From positions 1 through 8,922 of the forward strand of contig CASDWR010000010.1 in assembly GCA_949284665.1 (NCBI GenBank): a stretch of DNA of 8,922 nt, in the 5' to 3' direction. Position 1 is the stretch's first letter; the number at the start of each line of letters is the position of its first letter. The notes below the pieces were generated by a model. The model was given only the letters and a program-made list of their open reading frames with translations. It searched no databases and was not told where the DNA came from. This document shows, piece after piece, positions 1-5,824 of this stretch. Origin of the DNA: an uncultured Rikenellaceae bacterium (GTDB lineage Bacteria; Bacteroidota; Bacteroidia; Bacteroidales; Rikenellaceae). The position numbers and the translations under genes were made by a program.

Positions 1-25
1 AGATATACAGTTCGATGGTGCGTGG

Positions 26-508
26 CTATGCTTTCTGTTTCTCTTTTGGTTGAGGGGCCTCAATATCGGACAGGGGGATTTTTGCAACCCGCCGTTCGTG
101 CCGTCCGCCTTCGAATTTTTCCGACAGGAATTTGTCTACGATGGCTGTAGCCATGTCGTTGTCGATGAAACGGGCCGGAAGAGAACAGACGTTGGCATCG
201 TTGTGACGACGGGCTAACTCGGCCAGTTCGGGAGTCCAGCATAGTGCGGCACGTACGCCTTGGTGTTTGTTGAGGGCGATGCTGATGCCGTTTCCGCTTC
301 CACAGAGGGCAACTCCCTGCGGGACGGTTCCCGCTTCGATGGCTGAACCAAGTTGATGGGCATAATCCGGATAGTCGCAACTCTCTTCGCTGTCGCAGCC
401 GAAATCGTAAATTTCATAACCTTTACCTGCCAGCCACCCTACCAGAAATTCTTTCATCTGATAACCGGCATGATCACAGGCAATTCCTATTCTTTTCCCG
501 TTTTCCAT
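26..508 (-). CDS. rpiB: Ribose-5-phosphate isomerase B (RpiB/LacAB family)
   Basis: Interconverts ribose 5-phosphate and ribulose 5-phosphate in the non-oxidative pentose phosphate pathway; cytosolic. The 160-residue product begins MENGKRIGIACDHAGYQMKE, with the RpiB phosphate/substrate signature Asp12-His13-Ala-Gly. The loop CGSGNGISIALNK at 69-81 supplies the expected catalytic cysteine, Cys69, and Ser71 at the Thr/Ser position. RRHNDANV at 101-108 supplies the usual catalytic histidine, His102. The reading frame runs upstream to an ATG at 562, but those 18 residues do not resemble the family, and the ATG at 508 places the first beta strand (RIGIACDH) at the normal distance. A Lys/Pro/Glu-rich tail after about residue 143 makes the protein slightly longer than the roughly 145-150 usual for the family. 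It is divergent from the sigma-factor gene and appears to be first in its transcript. The allose-phosphate isomerase activity of some RpiB proteins cannot be excluded. Confidence 0.95.
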   Translation of the reverse strand: MENGKRIGIACDHAGYQMKEFLVGWLAGKGYEIYDFGCDSEESCDYPDYAHQLGSAIEAGTVPQGVALCGSGNGISIALNKHQGVRAALCWTPELAELARRHNDANVCSLPARFIDNDMATAIVDKFLSEKFEGGRHERRVAKIPLSDIEAPQPKEKQKA

Positions 509-534
509 GTGGCGTTGTGTTTCGTTGATTGATG

Positions 535-568
535 TAAAAGTAGAAAAAATTTTGCCAAACACGTCAAA
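535..568 (-). promoter_or_regulatory. Candidate Bacteroidota-type promoter for rpiB
   Basis: On the minus strand, TACTTTTA (535-542) matches the TAnnTTTG -7 consensus at all but the last base, and TTTG (565-568) lies 22 bases upstream in the -33 position. The implied leader to the ATG at 508 is about 20 nt. The spacing is at the long end, and the area is AT-rich, so chance matches are likely. Confidence 0.35.
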
Positions 569-573
569 AAATT

Positions 574-605
574 ATTGCCGATGCAACAGAGTTTGTATAT
601 ATTTC
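574..605 (+). promoter_or_regulatory. Candidate promoter for the ECF sigma factor cluster
   Basis: ATTG (574-577) and TATATTTC (598-605) resemble the Bacteroidota -33 TTTG and -7 TAnnTTTG elements, each with one mismatch, separated by 20 bases. Transcription would start near 612. That leaves about 22 nt before the TTG start at 634 but almost no leader for the ATG at 616. The match looks like the housekeeping sigma-factor promoter type; I saw no obvious separate autoregulatory ECF box. Confidence 0.35.
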
Positions 606-615
606 GTCCATTCTA

Positions 616-621
616 ATGTAG
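616..621 (+). other. Start-stop dicodon (ATG TAG) in frame upstream of the sigma gene
   Basis: An ATG at 616-618 is followed immediately by TAG at 619-621, in the same frame as the sigma factor that opens at TTG 634. If codon 2 were sense, the protein would gain a plausible N-terminus of M-x-KHFK before LTEKEL. It may be a decayed original start codon, a minimal start-stop element that tunes initiation, or chance. Confidence 0.4.
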
Positions 622-633
622 AAACATTTCAAA

Positions 634-1170
634 TTGACCGAGAAAGAGCTTATAGAGGGGTGTCGCAATGGAGATATGGAGGCACGCCGGGAGTTGTATG
701 AACGGTATGGCGGTATCATGTATGGTGTCGTCAGGCGTTACATAGGCGACCGGGCCACGGCCGAAGACTTGTTGCATGACGGTTTCGTGACACTCTATCT
801 GAAGATCGGGAGTTATCGCGGAGAAGGTTCTTTCGAAGGTTGGTGTCGAAGGATTTTCGTCAACACCGTACTTTCGTATTTGCGGAAAAGAAATCCGTTG
901 GCTGATGCCGGTGAAGTAGATGGGAAAACGGGCGGAAGTGTGGCCCCGTCCATATTGGAACGGATGAGTGCGGATGAAGTGATGGAATGCATGAATGAGC
1001 TGCCGACAGGATATCGGACAGTAATCAACCTGCATGCGGTCGAGGGGTATTCGTATCCCGAAATTGCCGAGAGTCTGGGCGTCAGTGAGGTGACGGTGAG
1101 AACGCAGTATTTGCGGGCCAAAAACAGACTGGCGGAACTGATGTCGAGGAGAAACAGAACGAATGTATGA
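634..1170 (+). CDS. ECF-type RNA polymerase sigma factor (sigma-70 family)
   Basis: Directs RNA polymerase to a dedicated promoter set, usually under control of a membrane-bound anti-sigma factor. The 178-residue protein has the two-domain ECF plan. Region 2 spans about 20-86 (ELYERYGG, then AEDLLHDGF at 43-51 for core binding, then FEGWCRRIFVNTVLSYLRK at 67-85 for -10 recognition). A linker follows, then region 4 at about 120-168 with the helix-turn-helix YPEIAESLGVSEVTVRTQYL at 141-160. The start codon is TTG: the frame is closed by TAG at 619-621, and starting at the next ATG (676) would remove the typical EKELIEGCRNGDMEARRELY beginning of region 2. It is first of three same-strand genes and is followed after 6 bp by the likely anti-sigma/barrel gene. 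The family call is very firm; target genes and inducing signal are unknown. Confidence 0.93.
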   Translation: MTEKELIEGCRNGDMEARRELYERYGGIMYGVVRRYIGDRATAEDLLHDGFVTLYLKIGSYRGEGSFEGWCRRIFVNTVLSYLRKRNPLADAGEVDGKTGGSVAPSILERMSADEVMECMNELPTGYRTVINLHAVEGYSYPEIAESLGVSEVTVRTQYLRAKNRLAELMSRRNRTNV

Positions 1171-1183
1171 AAATGTATGAAAA
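1162..1183 (+). repeat. 10-bp tandem duplication at the sigma/barrel gene junction
   Basis: The decamer AATGTATGAA occurs at 1162-1171 and again at 1172-1181, and two further bases continue the period. The first copy carries the sigma stop codon TGA (1168-1170) and the second carries the start ATG (1177-1179) of the next gene. Removing one unit would fuse stop and start into the classical ATGA overlap. Confidence 0.85.
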
Positions 1184-2607
1184 AGGATCGTTTCGATACG
1201 TTGCTTGGCGATAAATTGCAAGATTACAGGGAGAATCCTCCGTTCGACATGTTCGCACGGATCGAAAAGAGCCTGGCCGATCGGACTCTCGTCCCCGAGG
1301 GTGTTGCCCCTGCCGGTAAACGCCGTCCTTTTGTGGAAATCTTGTTACGTTATGGGGTGGCTGCTGCCGTATTGGTGGGAGCGTTGCTGACCGCTTTGTA
1401 TTATATGCGTGTTCCCGGTTCGCAGGACCCCGAGGTGGATTTGGCAAAAATGGTGGCTGAAACGCAAAACCAGGAGGTGATGTTCGACAACCTTTTCTTA
1501 CCCATGTTGGAAAGGAAAGTGGTCGAGAATGCGATTCCGGTGGAACAATTAATTCCCGACGAAGAGTCCGGTAACGGACTTTCGGATATTGTCCGGCGGG
1601 CTTTGTCACCCGAACGGGATGAAAATCGACAGGTACGGCCCGAATCGCGCCAGTTGGCCGACTTGCATACGGTTCAGGTGTCGTTACCGATGGCCGGGCC
1701 GAAATCCGAGTCATACGACCGAGCGGAAGAGACGTACGAAACGAAACGTATTGAATTGGATGAACGCCCAATTCGGGGAGAAGATCGGAGAGAAGATTTA
1801 AACAGTGATCCCGAGCCGACCGCGGTGCAGCACCGGAAAAACCCGGTAGTCCGGAAGAATCCGGAGATTCGTGAATCGATGTCCGACAGACATGGACATC
1901 GTCGGATGTCGGCATCGCTTTATGCAGGAAATTTCGGCGTGGGCCGTGGGGATATGGAACAGACAGCACAGAATATGCTGCGCAGTTATGATAATATCAT
2001 GTCCAACCCGACCCCGCCTACCGGTACTCCATGGTCTGGGGTTGCCTTGAATAATTTCAAGGTCTCTTCCCCTTCGTTTTCCGATATCAAATTGCAACAT
2101 TCGATGCCTGTGAGTGTCGGAGTCGCTTTTGCTTTCCCGTTAGGGCCGAGAGTGGCAATCGAAACAGGACTCAATTATAGCTATCTCCACTCTTCGGGCG
2201 ATACGAAGAATGATTTGGGCAGTGGACTCAGCATGAAACAGGAGCTCCATTATTTGGGGATTCCTTTGGGGGTGACTTATTTGTTCCTTTCATCGCGCTC
2301 GATCGATTTCTATGCGCGGGGAGGGGCAATGATCGAAAAGGCGATTTTTGCCCGTTGGACGGAAAAGGTGTTGGATGAATCGGGTCGTACGACATCCCAG
2401 GAAATTTATAATAAAAAGATAAAGGGGATTCAACCTTCGGTCGATGCATCGTTGGGAGCGATGTTTAAATTGAGTCCTACTATGGGAATCTATGTGGAAC
2501 CGGGGGTGGCTTACTACATCGAACAGACGGACCAACCTGCGAATTATCGAACCGAAAACTCGGTAAGTTTTTCTTTGCGAGTAGGGATGCGTTTTACCGG
2601 AAAATAA
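1177..2607 (+). CDS. Inner-membrane-anchored protein with C-terminal OMP beta-barrel domain; putative anti-sigma factor
   Basis: The 476-residue product has four visible parts. Residues 1-54 are a charged segment with the pattern PPFDMFARIEKSL (21-33), like the short N-termini of Bacteroidota proteins encoded beside ECF sigma factors. One hydrophobic helix lies at about 55-77 (VAAAVLVGALLTALYYM), preceded by Lys/Arg and followed by acidic residues, so the N-terminus should be cytoplasmic. A linker of about 165 residues (80-243), very rich in Arg, Glu, Asp and Pro, follows. From about 244 to the end there are alternating strands with aromatic girdles (SASLYAGNFGV, VAIETGLNYSYLHS, HYLGIPLGVTYLF, MGIYVEPGVAYYIE, SVSFSLRVGMRF), as in the OMP_b-brl/PorT-like barrel family. 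It starts 6 bp after the sigma gene, so co-translation is likely. Anti-sigma function is inferred from position and topology; no classical zinc anti-sigma motif is visible. It could instead be an inner-membrane protein with a soluble beta domain. Confidence 0.75.
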   Translation: MKKDRFDTLLGDKLQDYRENPPFDMFARIEKSLADRTLVPEGVAPAGKRRPFVEILLRYGVAAAVLVGALLTALYYMRVPGSQDPEVDLAKMVAETQNQEVMFDNLFLPMLERKVVENAIPVEQLIPDEESGNGLSDIVRRALSPERDENRQVRPESRQLADLHTVQVSLPMAGPKSESYDRAEETYETKRIELDERPIRGEDRREDLNSDPEPTAVQHRKNPVVRKNPEIRESMSDRHGHRRMSASLYAGNFGVGRGDMEQTAQNMLRSYDNIMSNPTPPTGTPWSGVALNNFKVSSPSFSDIKLQHSMPVSVGVAFAFPLGPRVAIETGLNYSYLHSSGDTKNDLGSGLSMKQELHYLGIPLGVTYLFLSSRSIDFYARGGAMIEKAIFARWTEKVLDESGRTTSQEIYNKKIKGIQPSVDASLGAMFKLSPTMGIYVEPGVAYYIEQTDQPANYRTENSVSFSLRVGMRFTGK

Positions 2608-2698
2608 TTTCTGCCTTTTCATGCAACAAAATCGTACGGTCTCCCGTCTTTCCCATGAAACAAAAAACAAACGAAGTAAAAACAAATTGGTGAGTTGT

Positions 2699-3505
2699 AT
2701 GAAAAAGTGTTTGAAATTAATGTTCTTGATGCTGTTGACTGCGGGTTTTGTCTCGTGTTTGAAAACGGATAATGATTATCCACAGTTCGGCGAAGGTTTC
2801 GGTATCATCACTGCAGTAGGGGACAACAACTATTTCGAGATATATACGGATCTTGGCAATACGCTTAAGGCTGTGGAATCTTATGTGCCTTCGGACGAGG
2901 TGAGCGAAGGGAAACGGGTCATGTTCAACTGTCAGATGCTGTCCGACCAGCAAATGGTGAATGGTCGTCCGACTTATGATGTGTGCATGAACTATTTTTA
3001 TAATTTGCTTACCAAGCCGTTGATTTCCGAGTCTTTCATTCAGGAATCTCCGGAAATTCGTCCCGACAGCGTCGGCAACGATCCTATCAAGGTGGATTTT
3101 GCTGAATTCGGGGGAGATTACATCAATATTCGCTTCCTGATCTATGTGAAGCGTGGAAGCGATACCAAACATCTGATCAATTTGGTGTGGGACGATACGG
3201 CAAATGATGGCAAGACCTATCTTACGTTGCGTCACAATGCTTATGGAGAACTCCCTTATGAGCGCTATGACGATGCGGAATACGAATTGGGTGTAGGGAT
3301 CTGCTCATTCAAACTGAGCGATCTGATTCCCGAAGGCAGCGAATCGCTCGATGTGGTGTTGAAATGGACATGGTATGACGGTCAGACAACGGATACCAAA
3401 GAGTATTCCGACAGCGGAACATTCCGTCCCTATAACGGGATACGGATCGGTAACGGTAGTGGAACCGAAAGCCAATCTGTTGCAAGAACCCTCTTTCTCA
3501 AATAA
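2699..3505 (+). CDS. NigD-like lipoprotein
   Basis: A predicted 268-residue outer-membrane lipoprotein. A hydrophobic signal peptide, MKKCLKLMFLMLLTAGFVSC, ends at the lipidation cysteine Cys20. The mature start LKTDNDY is Lys/Asp-rich, loosely like the Bacteroidota lipoprotein surface-export signal, so surface exposure is possible. A beta-rich N-terminal domain (about 30-115) contains YDVCMNYFYNLLTK (93-106), typical of NigD-like proteins. A second beta domain (about 128-245) contains YINIRFLIYV and LDVVLKWTWYDG. Biochemical function is unknown for the family, whose name comes from a bacteriocin-associated gene cluster; no bacteriocin gene is seen here. The frame extends up to an ATG at 2621, but the signal peptide fixes the start at 2699, after an A-rich leader. 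It lies 91 bp after the barrel protein with no terminator between, so it is probably the third gene of the sigma cluster. The last 20 or so residues, after PYNG, form a Gly/Ser-rich tail. Confidence 0.78.
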   Translation: MKKCLKLMFLMLLTAGFVSCLKTDNDYPQFGEGFGIITAVGDNNYFEIYTDLGNTLKAVESYVPSDEVSEGKRVMFNCQMLSDQQMVNGRPTYDVCMNYFYNLLTKPLISESFIQESPEIRPDSVGNDPIKVDFAEFGGDYINIRFLIYVKRGSDTKHLINLVWDDTANDGKTYLTLRHNAYGELPYERYDDAEYELGVGICSFKLSDLIPEGSESLDVVLKWTWYDGQTTDTKEYSDSGTFRPYNGIRIGNGSGTESQSVARTLFLK

Positions 3506-3525
3506 ATTATGTTGTTTATCGGGTG

Positions 3526-3556
3526 ACGGGGAGAGCTTCAGGGCCTCCCCGTTTTC
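3526..3556 (+). terminator. Rho-independent terminator after the NigD-like gene
   Basis: ACGGGGAG (3526-3533) pairs perfectly with CTCCCCGT (3545-3552). Two more pairs can form inside past a bulged A, and a short T-run (3552-3555) follows. It starts 20 bp after the stop codon. In the minus direction the arm is not followed by T residues, so it serves the plus-strand cluster. The remaining sequence to 3690, between the two convergent genes, shows no other feature I can support. Confidence 0.65.
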
Positions 3557-3690
3557 CATTCTCCCGCGAGGAATCGACGGTGCGAAAAAAAGATGGGCGG
3601 AATCCACATGCCGAGGAATGAGTATTCATCGTTGTAAGGCCTTGAGGGTCGAAAGAGGAGCGGCCTGTCGTCGAGGTTTGTGTCTCTCGC

Positions 3691-4518
3691 TCAGGGATGT
3701 TCGGTCGGAGGAACCGTTTCGTCGAGAAAGTCGAGGATGATTTTGGCCGTTGCTTCGGGTTGCTCCACAAAACCCATATGTCCGGAGTGCTCAAGCCATA
3801 CGGCTTTGGCTTGCGGGTGGGCCTCGATCAAGGCCGCTGCTGCTTCAGGAACGATATGCTCGTCTTTCCGTCCGAAGATGAAAAGTTGGGGGACAGAACT
3901 GTGACGAAGCATGTCGTTGTTGTCGTTCCGGGCAGACATCCCTTTCAGTAAGGCGATGATACCGGCATCTTCAGTAAGGAACACCTGTTCTGCGAGTTCT
4001 CCGATCTTTTCCGAAAAACGGGTCCGGTTATCGGGTGCGAAACCTTTTGCAGGAGCGATATGGGCAAGCAACTCTTTTTTGCCTGCCGCTACCAACTCGA
4101 TTTCCCGCATACGATCCATACGTTTCTGTTCGCTGTCGGCATTGGGGGTGGAATGGAGCAATACGATGCCTGTGGCCATTTCCGGGTATTTGCGGATAAA
4201 CTCCAATGCTACGTATCCTCCCATCGAGTGCCCTACGATAAGTGCACGCGATATGCCGAGTTTGAGTAGCGCTTCATGGACAACATCCGCTTCGAACTCC
4301 ATCGTGTGTATATCCCCCTTGACCTCCGATATGCCGTGACCCGGCAAATCGAGCGTTACGATACGGGCATGCCGGTACAATAGCCGGACGAAATCGTCCC
4401 ATACGTCCAACGATTCGAGATAGCCGTGGAGTAATACGACTGCACGTTCCCCAGCAACGGTATCGTTGATGCGGATGGCACAGTTGCCTGCCATGATGAA
4501 TCTTTCGGTCATTGCCAT
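3691..4518 (-). CDS. Alpha/beta hydrolase fold protein
   Basis: A 275-residue cytosolic hydrolase of the alpha/beta fold; no signal peptide is seen. The catalytic triad can be read directly: nucleophile Ser98 in the elbow GHSMGG (96-101), acid Asp219 in GRKDEHI, and His247 in HSGHMG. The oxyanion-hole motif HGY is at 31-33, and DLPGHGISE at 57-65 is the usual loop after strand 4. A lid of about 60 residues (130-195) separates the core halves. Family members include esterases, C-C bond hydrolases and haloperoxidase-like enzymes, and nothing visible selects a substrate. ATGs at 4518, 4512 and 4494 are all possible starts; the first is used here. It is downstream of dapF and the small charged gene on the same strand, with 98 bp to the latter and no convincing promoter in that gap, so read-through from upstream is likely. 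The two residues at -2 and +2 of Ser98 are Gly, as usual. Confidence 0.88.
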   Translation of the reverse strand: MAMTERFIMAGNCAIRINDTVAGERAVVLLHGYLESLDVWDDFVRLLYRHARIVTLDLPGHGISEVKGDIHTMEFEADVVHEALLKLGISRALIVGHSMGGYVALEFIRKYPEMATGIVLLHSTPNADSEQKRMDRMREIELVAAGKKELLAHIAPAKGFAPDNRTRFSEKIGELAEQVFLTEDAGIIALLKGMSARNDNNDMLRHSSVPQLFIFGRKDEHIVPEAAAALIEAHPQAKAVWLEHSGHMGFVEQPEATAKIILDFLDETVPPTEHP

Positions 4519-4616
4519 AATATCGTTCGTAAAAAGATTCTTTTGCTCGGATAGGTGATTCTGAGGTAGAATGCGTAGTGAGAGAAGAGTGAAGCCCGCA
4601 GATAGTCGATACCCTC

Positions 4617-4829
4617 TTAACGGTCTTCTTCGCCGTCGTCGTAGTAGTCGAAAGCCGATTCCCGTTTCTTGTAAGACTCGAACTCTTCTTCCTCCTCATC
4701 CTGGAGGTCGAAAAAACGATTGCGATCTTTGCCGCTTTTCCTTGCCGGTTCGAGTTTCATGGCTCTTCTTATCACATCTTCCGAATCCTTGCCGTTCGTC
4801 CTGGCCCGGAAGTTCTTGTCTGACTTCAT
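4617..4829 (-). CDS. Small bipartite-charge protein of unknown function
   Basis: A 70-residue protein I do not recognise as a named family. Its first half (1-38) is strongly basic, with [20 protein letters not shown] and then a Lys/Arg cluster. The second half is acidic, with [10 protein letters not shown] at 41-50 and DYYDDGEED at 61-69, around a short basic patch KKRE (54-57). It has no signal peptide, transmembrane helix or cysteine. This block organisation looks like a folded or partly disordered cytosolic adaptor, or a nucleic-acid or ribosome-associated protein, but that is inference. The case for a real gene is its good position, 69 bp after dapF and before the hydrolase on the same strand, together with the absence of any competing gene on either strand. 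The ATG at 4829 is the only sensible start. Confidence 0.62.
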   Translation of the reverse strand: MKSDKNFRARTNGKDSEDVIRRAMKLEPARKSGKDRNRFFDLQDEEEEEFESYKKRESAFDYYDDGEEDR

Positions 4830-4876
4830 TACATGAAGAAAGTTAGTCCGTTAAAGTTGTGTTATCTATCGGGTGC

Positions 4877-4922
4877 AATTTTATCAAAAAAAAATCAATT
4901 ACGATTCATTTTCGATAAAATT
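4877..4922. repeat. 9-bp perfect inverted repeat spanning the dapF stop codon
   Basis: AATTTTATC (4877-4885) and GATAAAATT (4914-4922) are exact reverse complements separated by 28 bases. The spacer contains a run of nine A residues (ten T-like bases on the minus strand) and the dapF stop codon. A smaller AATC/GATT pairing can nest inside. The stem is all but GC-free and no T-run follows the outer arm on the minus strand, so it is at best a weak terminator or RNA-stability element. Confidence 0.4.
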
Positions 4923-5720
4923 CTCGGTTCGAATCGTACCGTAAAACACTCTTCTGGCCGGACCGGAGAGTTGAATGTTCCTGTATGTGCCTTGATTATC
5001 AACAGAAAAAGAAACATTGAGCTTGCCACCGGCCGTTTCGATATCGAAGTTGTTGCAGTGTTGTGAGCGGAGGGCATGGGCGACGATGGCGCAAGCGGTA
5101 GCCCCTGTTCCGCAAGCGAGAGTCTCGTCTTCGACACCTCGTTCGTACGTACGGATTCGGATTCGGTCGGGAGCGAGAAACTCGACGAAGTTGACATTGG
5201 CGCCTCCATGTTCAGCCAGCGGAGAACCGTAACGGATCGCCCGCCCTTGCCGCACTACATCGATATCCCTCACGCGATCCACGAACTCCACATAATGGGG
5301 AGATCCGGTATCGAGTAAAGATCCTTTGGCGTACGGTTCGATCGTCGAAACATCATTCATGCCGAGTGCAATCTCTCCGCGGTCCGGTCCGAGTGTCGTT
5401 ACTTTTGCATCGTGGATTCCGTCGACCGCGCGGAAACGTTTATGGTATCCTCCGATCCCCAGATGTTCAGCAAACAACGCGATGCATCGGCCGCCATTGC
5501 CGCACATGGTTGCTTCCAGACCGTCGGCATTGAAATAACGCATCCGGAAAGATGTCTCTCCATCCTCTTCCAGCAGCATCAAACCATCTGCCCCGATACC
5601 GAACCGACGATGACACAACCTGGCTACCAAGTCCTTTTGCGGATCGAATTTCCGTGCCCGATTGTCGATGAGCACAAAATCATTGCCTGCTCCTTCGTAT
5701 TTGTAAACGTCGATCTCCAT
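4899..5720 (-). CDS. dapF: Diaminopimelate epimerase
   Basis: Converts LL-diaminopimelate to the meso form, the last step before lysine and the precursor of the peptidoglycan cross-link; cytosolic and independent of PLP. The 273-residue protein shows both DapF half-domains. The first catalytic cysteine is Cys73 in MCGNGGRC (72-79) and the second is Cys203 in ACGTGATAC (202-210), as needed for the two-base mechanism. Further signatures are the N-terminal GAGNDFVLID (10-19) with Asn13, RRFGIGADGL at 38-47, and ERGVEDETL at 193-201. The frame runs up to 5819, but the ATG at 5720 gives the canonical MEIDVYKYEGAGNDF start; the extra 33 residues overlap the promoter region and are unlike the family. 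Length is normal. It is divergent from the nitroreductase gene, with a TATATTTG -7-like box upstream, and may head a transcript including the two genes below it. Confidence 0.97.
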   Translation of the reverse strand: MEIDVYKYEGAGNDFVLIDNRARKFDPQKDLVARLCHRRFGIGADGLMLLEEDGETSFRMRYFNADGLEATMCGNGGRCIALFAEHLGIGGYHKRFRAVDGIHDAKVTTLGPDRGEIALGMNDVSTIEPYAKGSLLDTGSPHYVEFVDRVRDIDVVRQGRAIRYGSPLAEHGGANVNFVEFLAPDRIRIRTYERGVEDETLACGTGATACAIVAHALRSQHCNNFDIETAGGKLNVSFSVDNQGTYRNIQLSGPARRVFYGTIRTENFIENES

Positions 5721-5754
5721 CGCTTCGAAACTGCTTTTTCTTTGTTCGACTTCG

Positions 5755-5762
5755 CAAATATA
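5755..5762 (-). promoter_or_regulatory. -7-type promoter box for dapF
   Basis: On the minus strand this reads TATATTTG, an exact match to the Bacteroidota TAnnTTTG element, and gives a leader of about 28 nt before the ATG at 5720. A TTTG lies upstream (5774-5777) but only 11 bases away, too close for a standard -33, so the -33 element is unassigned. Confidence 0.45.
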
Positions 5763-5782
5763 GAAAACTTCCGCAAAGTTTT

Positions 5783-5805
5783 TGTACTTTTGTCTCTGTA
5801 CTTTT
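5783..5805 (+). repeat. Direct repeat TGTACTTTT x2 in the divergent promoter region
   Basis: TGTACTTTT occurs at 5783-5791 and 5797-5805, 14 bp apart start to start. The first copy contains the putative -7 box for the nitroreductase gene and the second lies at about its transcription start. The pair could be a regulator site, alternative promoter boxes, or chance in AT-rich DNA. Confidence 0.4.
5785..5792 (+). promoter_or_regulatory. -7-type promoter box for the nitroreductase/tamL pair
   Basis: TACTTTTG is an exact match to TAnnTTTG and would give a leader of about 25 nt before the ATG at 5825. No good TTTG is seen 19-22 bases upstream. It faces away from the dapF box, with the two boxes 22 bp apart, so the promoters probably share upstream DNA. 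Confidence 0.45.
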
Positions 5806-5824
5806 TTATACAACGACAAAACCC

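Noticed and set aside
1..25. A possible neighbouring gene at the left edge.
   Set aside because: Only 25 bases remain after the rpiB stop codon, too few to support any call.
509..562. An 18-residue N-terminal extension of rpiB.
   Set aside because: RpiB starts a few residues before the first strand (RIGIACDH), and the extension covers the likely promoter.
613..1221. A 202-codon minus-strand open frame covering the sigma gene.
   Set aside because: It is a mirror of the sigma-factor coding sequence; the composition is not protein-like and no motif is seen.
1082..1969. A 295-codon minus-strand open frame opposite the sigma/barrel junction.
   Set aside because: The plus strand encodes a clear sigma factor and membrane protein. 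The antisense product is Pro/Arg/Ser-rich without motifs, and no minus-strand neighbour would explain it.
2621..2698. A 26-residue N-terminal extension of the NigD-like lipoprotein.
   Set aside because: It would bury the signal peptide inside the protein. The ATG at 2699 gives a normal Lys-Lys, hydrophobic, lipobox order.
2699..3505. A bacteriocin (Nig-type) locus suggested by the NigD-like protein.
   Set aside because: NigD-like proteins are widespread in Bacteroidales without bacteriocin genes, and the neighbours here are a sigma factor and a barrel protein with no toxin, immunity or export gene.
3585..3620. A T-run on the minus strand (3585-3591) as a terminator for the hydrolase gene.
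   Set aside because: Only stems of three base pairs can be drawn upstream of it, so there is no credible hairpin.
5721..5819. A 33-residue N-terminal extension of dapF from an ATG at 5819.
   Set aside because: DapF proteins start a few residues before GAGNDF. The extension overlaps the promoter boxes and almost reaches the divergent gene.
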